15,753 nt of DNA from JBDTSW01 sp039930945 (lineage in GTDB: Bacteria; Actinomycetota; Thermoleophilia; Solirubrobacterales; 70-9), in the NCBI GenBank assembly GCA_039930945.1, contig JBDTSW010000052.1, positions 1-15,753 on the forward strand, read 5' to 3'. The notes beneath the pieces were generated by a model. That model did not search any database. It was given only the letters and a program-made list of their open reading frames with translations, and was not told the DNA's origin. Numbering within the stretch: the stretch's first letter is position 1; every line of letters begins with the position of its first letter. Shown here one piece after another: positions 11,928 to 15,753 of the stretch. A program made the translations under genes and the position numbers.

Positions 11928-13220
11928 CTAGCCGCGCCGGGGGAAGGTGCGGGTGAAGGCGTAGAGGCCACGGGGGCCGCCCCTGACTTTGAGGCGGCCG
12001 CGAAGCAGCGCCTTGCGGGGGTCGATCACGCCCTTGGAGATGTTGATCCACTCCGCCCAGCTCGTCTCCAGGGTGACGTCGGCCGAGCCCGCGTCGCCGT
12101 GCTGGGCGCGGGCCGATCCGTTCTCGACGATCACGTGCCAGGGGTCGGCGTCGCTAAAGCGCCACTGCACCGTCAGCGGCCGGCCGTTGACGACGCCGGT
12201 GTCGGCGGAGTTGGCGACGACGTCGAAGAACAGCTGCTGGACGTCCGGCGAGGAGGCGGGCGCGCCGTTGGGCTCGCCCGTCACCCCGGACTCGAGCAGC
12301 TTGATCTGCCGGGCCGCGACCTCCTCCGGCGCCAGCGTGGGATCGACGGGGAAGACGCCCGGTGACATCTGCTCGAGCGGGTAGCCGATCGCGTTCCACT
12401 TTGCCCGCACCGAGCGCAGGCCGAAGGCGAAGATGTCCTCCATCTCGAAGCCGTAGCAGCGGGTGTACTCACGGTCGAAGCCCGGCGGCACGAAGACCGC
12501 CGTCGAGTAGGGCATCACCTCACGCAGGATCTCGTCGATCGCCGCCTTGCACTCGTCGGATTCGGCGACCAGCTCGGAGAGCACCTTGACCCCGAACCCG
12601 ATGTGGCGCTGCTCGTCGCGCGAGACGTTGGCCATGCCGGCGCTGAAGCCCGGCATCGTCCCCGCCTTGGCGAAGTAGTCCTCGATGAAGTGCTGGCCGG
12701 GCTGGGCGAGGGTGCCCTCGACGACCAGGTGGTAGAGGGTGATCGCCTGGGCGAACTTCGGCAGCGAGCGGTCGCGGCGCAGCTCCTCGCCCATCTGGTC
12801 GAGGCGGTCGAAGACGTGGCGGTAGCCCCACCCGAGCTGCGCCTCGGTGTAGGCCAGCGTCGAAGCGATCGAGTCGCCGGCGCCGATCACCTCCTTGAAG
12901 AAGCGGTGGAAGAAGATCGCGTGGCGCGCCTCGTCCACCTGCTGGGTGGCGAGGAAGTACTTCTGCTCCTCCTTCGGCGCGGCGTCGATGTACGGGGAGA
13001 GGTTGTCGGTGACCGAGTCCTCGCCGAAGAAGAACATCGAGTAGATCCACAGCCCGGAGCGTCGCTGGATCTCGGAGAGGGCCTCCCAGCCCCTCCGGTC
13101 CTCGGAGAAGTCGAGCTCGCTGGTCTTCCAGTTGCCCTCCTCCCAGCGGCGGTAGAGGTCCTCGTAGGTGATCTGGTCGCCGTACGACCGCTCGATCCCG
13201 TCCTTCTGCGCAACGCTCAT
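11928..13220 (-). CDS. R2-like ligand-binding oxidase (R2lox) fused to a C-terminal SCP2 sterol-carrier domain
   Basis: The protein has 430 residues. Residues 1-310 are a ferritin-like R2 fold with every metal ligand of the R2lox group: E67 (FGEDSV), E97 and H100 (DEARH), E168 (VVEGT), E203 and H206 (DEQRH). V70 and Y163, the pair that forms the Val-Tyr ether crosslink in characterised R2lox proteins, are also present with the same spacing to E67 and E168. That predicts a Mn/Fe oxidase with a long-chain ligand pocket, not a ribonucleotide reductase subunit. R2lox proteins are usually about 300 residues; the extra residues 325-430 look like an SCP2 lipid-binding domain (VQWRFSDADPWHVIVENGSA, ADVTLETSWAEWINISKGVIDPRKALLRGRLKVRG). 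A lipid-oxidising function is inferred. GGAAGG about 6 nt before ATG 13220 sets the start. Divergent from tetR. Confidence 0.88.
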   Translation of the reverse strand: MSVAQKDGIERSYGDQITYEDLYRRWEEGNWKTSELDFSEDRRGWEALSEIQRRSGLWIYSMFFFGEDSVTDNLSPYIDAAPKEEQKYFLATQQVDEARHAIFFHRFFKEVIGAGDSIASTLAYTEAQLGWGYRHVFDRLDQMGEELRRDRSLPKFAQAITLYHLVVEGTLAQPGQHFIEDYFAKAGTMPGFSAGMANVSRDEQRHIGFGVKVLSELVAESDECKAAIDEILREVMPYSTAVFVPPGFDREYTRCYGFEMEDIFAFGLRSVRAKWNAIGYPLEQMSPGVFPVDPTLAPEEVAARQIKLLESGVTGEPNGAPASSPDVQQLFFDVVANSADTGVVNGRPLTVQWRFSDADPWHVIVENGSARAQHGDAGSADVTLETSWAEWINISKGVIDPRKALLRGRLKVRGGPRGLYAFTRTFPRRG

Positions 13221-13255
13221 CTCAACCCTTCCGAAAGTGCGTGGCCGGTTGCGCG

Positions 13256-13261
13256 TAGACT
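13256..13261 (+). promoter_or_regulatory. -10 box TAGACT for tetR
   Basis: TAGACT (TANNNT) lies 20 nt before ATG 13282 and touches the palindrome, so operator occupancy would block it. No clear -35 is visible. The opposite-strand promoter for the oxidase gene must overlap the same region. Confidence 0.35.
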
Positions 13262-13282
13262 AACTGACCGACGAGTCAGTTA
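13261..13282. promoter_or_regulatory. Perfect TetR-type operator palindrome between the oxidase and tetR genes
   Basis: TAACTGAC (13261-13268), 6-nt spacer, GTCAGTTA (13275-13282) is an exact 8-bp inverted repeat. Size and form fit a TetR-family dimer site. It ends on the A of the tetR start codon and lies 41 bp before the divergent oxidase ATG, so one site could control both genes, including autoregulation. Confidence 0.75.
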
Positions 13283-13944
13283 TGTCATCGATCACACGCG
13301 TCGCACACCTCAGCACGCCCTCCCGCCGGCGGATGCCGGCCGCGCAGCGCCGCGAGGCGATCCTGGCCGCCGCGCTCGAGGTCTTCTCGCAGAGCGGCTT
13401 CCACGGTGCGTCGCTGGAGGATGTCGCCGCCAGGGGCGAGATCTCGAAGGCCCTGATCTACGAGCACTTCCCGTCGAAGCGAGAGCTCGAGCGGGCGCTG
13501 TTGGAGATGCACGTCGACGAGCTGCTGGGTCGGGTGATCGCTGCGATCACCGCCGCCGACACCGAGGAGGAGCGGCTGCGCGATGGCGTCGACGCCTTCC
13601 TCGAGTTCGTCGCCGACCATCCGGTGGCCTGGCGCCTGCTGTTCCGAAACGTCGAGGACCCCGATATCGCCGAGGCCTTCTCCCGCCTGCAGGGGGAGGT
13701 GACCGAGACGATCGCGGGGCTGATGGTCGCCAACGCGCCCGACGCCTACCGGGCCGCCGACCCCGAGTTCGTGCAGGCCTCGGAGATGATGGCCCAGCAG
13801 CTCACCGGCGCCGTGCAATCGCTGGCCAACTGGTGGGACGACCACCCGGAGGTCTCCCGCGGGCGCGTGCTCGAACTGGCGATGGACTTCAGCTGGGTCG
13901 GGATCGAGCGCCTCGGCGGCGGCGAGCGCTGGGCGGGTCGCTGA
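13282..13944 (+). CDS. TetR/AcrR-family transcriptional regulator
   Basis: The protein has 220 residues. The N-terminal TetR DNA-binding domain spans about 22-68: REAILAAALEVFSQSGFHGASLEDVAARGEISKALIYEHFPSKRELE. The C-terminal part is a helical ligand-binding and dimerisation domain. By location it most likely represses the divergent R2lox-SCP2 gene and itself through the 13261-13282 palindrome; the inducer could be a lipid or fatty acyl derivative (inference). The start may be ATG 13282, inside the operator with no Shine-Dalgarno, or ATG 13333 (residue 18), which would still keep the whole HTH. It converges on glyS with a 49-bp gap. Confidence 0.92.
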   Translation: MSSITRVAHLSTPSRRRMPAAQRREAILAAALEVFSQSGFHGASLEDVAARGEISKALIYEHFPSKRELERALLEMHVDELLGRVIAAITAADTEEERLRDGVDAFLEFVADHPVAWRLLFRNVEDPDIAEAFSRLQGEVTETIAGLMVANAPDAYRAADPEFVQASEMMAQQLTGAVQSLANWWDDHPEVSRGRVLELAMDFSWVGIERLGGGERWAGR

Positions 13945-13964
13945 TCTTGATTGTTCGCGGTCTT

Positions 13965-13979
13965 GCCGCTCCGGGCGGC
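13965..13979. terminator. Small stem-loop between convergent tetR and glyS
   Basis: GCCGC (13965-13969), 5-nt loop, GCGGC (13975-13979). The stem is short with no T-tract; its position between convergent stops is the main support. Confidence 0.25.
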
Positions 13980-13993
13980 ACAGGTGCGAAAGG

Positions 13994-15373
13994 TCAGCTC
14001 GGTTTCGGGCTCTGCCAGGGCTCCTCGAGCCTGTCCGCGAGGCGGTCGGCGAGGCCCTCGATCGGCTCGCGTGACTGCTCGAGCGAGTCGCGGTCGCGCA
14101 GCGTGACCGTGTCGTCGGTCATCGTCTGGCCGTCGACGGTGATCCCCCAGGGGGTGCCGATCTCATCCTGGCGGCGGTAGCGCTTGCCGATCGACCCGCC
14201 CTCGTCGAACTCGGCCGGCAGGCGACGGCGGATCTGCGCGAACACCTCGCGTGCCTTCTCCGGCATCCCCTCCTTCGAGACCAGCGGCAGCACCGCCGCC
14301 TTGACCGGCGCCAGCCGCGGGTGCAGGCGCAGCACGGTGCGCGTGCGTCCCTCCACCTCCTCGGTGTCGTAGGCGTCGACGAGGAAGGCGAGGGCGGCGC
14401 GGTCGGCGCCGGCGGCGGGCTCGATCACGTGCGGGACGTAGCGCTCACCCGAGCCCTGGTCGAAGTACTCGAGCTTCTCGCCCGAGAACTCGGCGTGCCG
14501 GGTGAGGTCGAAGTCGCCGCGGTCGGCGATCCCCTCCAGCTCCGACCAGCCGATCGGGAACAGGTACTCGATGTCGGAGGTGCGAGACGAGTAGTGGGAG
14601 AGCTCGTCGGCGTCGTGCGGTCGCAGGCGGAGGAAGTCGGTGCGGATGCCGAGGTCCGCGTACCAGGCGAACCGCTGCTTGGTCCAGTGCTCGAACCACT
14701 TCGGGGCCTCGCCGGGCGGCACGAAGTACTCCATCTCCATCTGCTCGAACTCGCGGGTGCGGAAGACGAAGTTGCCGGGCGTGATCTCGTTGCGAAACGA
14801 CTTGCCGATCTGGGCGATCCCGAACGGCGGGCGCTTGCGCGCGAACTGAAGCACGTTCTTGAAGTTGATGAAGATCCCCTGCGCGGTCTCGGGGCGCAGG
14901 TAGGCGACCGAGGCGGTGTCGCGGACGGGCCCCACGTTCGTCTCGAACATGAGGTTGAACTCGCGGGCGTCGGTGAGGTCGCATTCGGGGCCCTCGCCGG
15001 GCAGCTTCGAGGGCTTGCGGGGGCAGCGGGCGTCGGAGAGCTTGTCCGCGCGGAAGCGCTGCTTGCAGGCGCGGCAGTCGACCATCGGGTCGGTGAAGCC
15101 GGCCAGGTGCCCGCTCGCCTCCCACACCCGCGGGTGCTGGAGGATCGCCGAGTCCAGGGCGACGATGTCGTCGCGCTCGGTCAGCATCGAGCGCCACCAC
15201 TCGCCCTTGACGTTGTTCTTCAGCAGCACGCCGTAGTGGCCGTAGTCGTAGGTCGAGCCCAGCCCGCCGTAGATCTCCGACGAGGGGAAGATGAAGCCGC
15301 GCCGCTTGCACAGCGAGACGATCTCGTCCATCGTCAGCTCGGGCTCGGGGGCTTTGGTCTCGGCGTCGGCCAT
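13994..15373 (-). CDS. glyQS: Glycyl-tRNA synthetase (homodimeric, eukaryote-like class II type)
   Basis: The protein (459 residues) charges tRNA-Gly with glycine in the cytosol. It opens with the family signature KRRGFIFPSSEIYGGLGSTYDYGHYG (23-48). A four-Cys zinc-like insertion follows (C100, C103, C117, C131 in VDCRACKQRF...CPRK...ECDLT). Class II motif 2 is SFRNEITP (192-199) and motif 3 the IGKRYRRQDEIGTPWGITVD region. The C-terminal anticodon-binding domain contains LAPVKAAVLPLVSKEGMPEKAREVF. Length and motifs fit the alpha2 type, not the two-subunit GlyQ/GlyS type. The ATG at 15373 follows a TAGGTT -10 box (15396-15391) by 17 nt. No T-box leader fits in the 77-bp divergent gap. Confidence 0.96.
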   Translation of the reverse strand: MADAETKAPEPELTMDEIVSLCKRRGFIFPSSEIYGGLGSTYDYGHYGVLLKNNVKGEWWRSMLTERDDIVALDSAILQHPRVWEASGHLAGFTDPMVDCRACKQRFRADKLSDARCPRKPSKLPGEGPECDLTDAREFNLMFETNVGPVRDTASVAYLRPETAQGIFINFKNVLQFARKRPPFGIAQIGKSFRNEITPGNFVFRTREFEQMEMEYFVPPGEAPKWFEHWTKQRFAWYADLGIRTDFLRLRPHDADELSHYSSRTSDIEYLFPIGWSELEGIADRGDFDLTRHAEFSGEKLEYFDQGSGERYVPHVIEPAAGADRAALAFLVDAYDTEEVEGRTRTVLRLHPRLAPVKAAVLPLVSKEGMPEKAREVFAQIRRRLPAEFDEGGSIGKRYRRQDEIGTPWGITVDGQTMTDDTVTLRDRDSLEQSREPIEGLADRLADRLEEPWQSPKPS

Positions 15374-15404
15374 TGGGCGTCGCTGCCTGCAACCTACCCA
15401 CGTC

Positions 15405-15426
15405 GGCGCCAGGGCTGGCGCCAGGG
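15405..15426. repeat. GGCGCCA palindrome and repeat in the glyS-fmdB divergent promoter region
   Basis: GGCGCCA (15405-15411), GGGC, TGGCGCC (15416-15422) is a perfect 7-bp inverted repeat. GGCGCCAGGG also repeats directly at 15405-15414 and 15417-15426 with a 12-bp period. It lies just upstream of the fmdB -10 box and in the upstream region of glyS, so it may be an operator or hairpin. Confidence 0.45.
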
Positions 15427-15430
15427 GCCT

Positions 15431-15439
15431 TGCGATACT
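15431..15439 (+). promoter_or_regulatory. Extended -10 (TGC-GATACT) for fmdB
   Basis: TG-C-GATACT ends 11 nt before ATG 15451, predicting a leader of about 5 nt with no Shine-Dalgarno. Confidence 0.45.
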
Positions 15440-15450
15440 TCGCGGCGCGC

Positions 15451-15753
15451 ATGCCGATCTATGAGTACCGCTGCAACAACGGGCACCAATTCGAGGTCGT
15501 CCAGTCGATGTCGGAGGACCCGGTCACCGCCTGTCAGGAGTGCGGCGCCGGGGTCGAGCGGGTCTTCCACCCGATCGCCGTCCACTTCAAGGGATCGGGC
15601 TTCTACACCACCGACTACGCTCGCAAGGGCAGCGGCAAGGCCGGCGACGGCGGCTCGTCGGAGTCCGACTCCGGCTCGGATTCGGACGACTCGAAGTCGG
15701 GCTCGGATTCCGCCAAGACCGAGAAGGGCTCGAAGTCGTCGGACGCCTCGAAG
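15451..15753 (+). CDS. FmdB-family zinc-ribbon protein (3' end outside window)
   Basis: The first 101 codons are visible. The N-terminal FmdB/regulatory zinc-ribbon begins MPIYEYRCNNGHQFEVVQSMSED and continues TACQECGAGVERVFHPIAVHFKGSGFYTTDYAR, the family's usual tail. The usual C-x2-C first knuckle is C8-x3-H12, followed by C28-x2-C31, so one cysteine is missing and H12 may serve as ligand. After residue 60 the chain becomes a low-complexity Ser/Asp/Gly/Lys tail (SESDSGSDSDDSKSGSDSAK) that is still open at the window end. The family's function is poorly defined. Divergent from glyS. Confidence 0.9.
   Translation, partial: MPIYEYRCNNGHQFEVVQSMSEDPVTACQECGAGVERVFHPIAVHFKGSGFYTTDYARKGSGKAGDGGSSESDSGSDSDDSKSGSDSAKTEKGSKSSDASK

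Noticed and set aside
11494..12051. Minus-strand open frame (185 codons) from inside the oxidase gene into the LPXTG leader
   Set aside because: It begins within the oxidase gene, lacks a Shine-Dalgarno and domain features, and overlaps the structured leader.
11928..13220. Class I ribonucleotide reductase beta subunit
   Set aside because: The V70/Y163 pair and ligand spacing match R2lox, the C-terminus is an SCP2 domain instead of the R1-docking tail, and no R1 gene is nearby.
12603..14180. Long plus-strand open frame (525 codons) across the oxidase, tetR and glyS genes
   Set aside because: Shadow frame over conserved genes; no motifs.
15374..15450. T-box leader for glycyl-tRNA synthetase
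   Set aside because: The divergent gap is only 77 bp, the -10 box predicts a leader of about 10 nt, and no T-box core is seen.
1..15753. CRISPR array, insertion sequence, prophage, tRNA or rRNA
   Set aside because: No spaced repeat array, transposase or integrase motif, terminal inverted repeats with target duplication, or tRNA-like cloverleaf was found on reading either strand.

Overview
The window is very G+C rich with third-position G/C bias, short leaders and dense packing. Its gene set is a high-G+C actinobacterial one: the icd-mdh pair, LonA, GlyQS-type glycyl-tRNA synthetase, an R2lox-type oxidase, an AbiEi-like/DUF559 protein and an O-antigen-ligase-type membrane protein. I infer a member of Thermoleophilia/Solirubrobacterales. 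That placement rests on the overall look of the proteins and was not tested. I see no insertion sequence, prophage, CRISPR array, tRNA or rRNA, so this looks like ordinary chromosome with some lineage-specific small genes.

Layout, left to right. (1) 1-1565: 3' half of NADP isocitrate dehydrogenase overlapping malate dehydrogenase by 4 nt, a TCA-cycle operon ended by a stem-loop. (2) 1652-4212: four genes in alternating orientation: AbiEi-like/DUF559 protein (+), small AT-hook-like winged-helix protein (-), GNAT acetyltransferase (+), membrane fatty-acid-hydroxylase-family protein (-). Both convergent pairs overlap at their 3' ends. The divergent pair shares a region with repeated CCACTGT/ACAGTG elements. 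(3) 4348-8934: small Cys-rich protein, MBL-fold hydrolase, Hsp20, Lon, and a single-pass membrane protein. Hsp20 and Lon overlap by one base and form a protein-quality-control operon. (4) 8993-11490 (-): O-antigen-ligase-family protein with a C-terminal TPR-like region, preceded by a tiny LPXTG surface protein. (5) 11491-11927: the largest gene-free stretch. On the minus strand it can fold into a multi-helix RNA followed by a 34-codon upstream ORF that overlaps the LPXTG start (ATGA). (6) 11928-13944: an R2lox-like di-metal oxidase fused to an SCP2 lipid-binding domain, divergent from a TetR regulator, with a perfect 8-6-8 palindrome between them. (7) 13994-15753: glycyl-tRNA synthetase (-) divergent from an FmdB-family zinc-ribbon protein (+, cut by the window end).

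Themes. Several genes have a TANNNT-like -10 box only 7-17 nt before the start codon and no clear Shine-Dalgarno sequence, suggesting leaderless or near-leaderless transcripts. The best candidates for undescribed biology are the structured leader plus upstream ORF in front of the LPXTG gene, the R2lox-SCP2 fusion with its TetR operator, and the small winged-helix gene with its apparent operators. None is proven from sequence alone.
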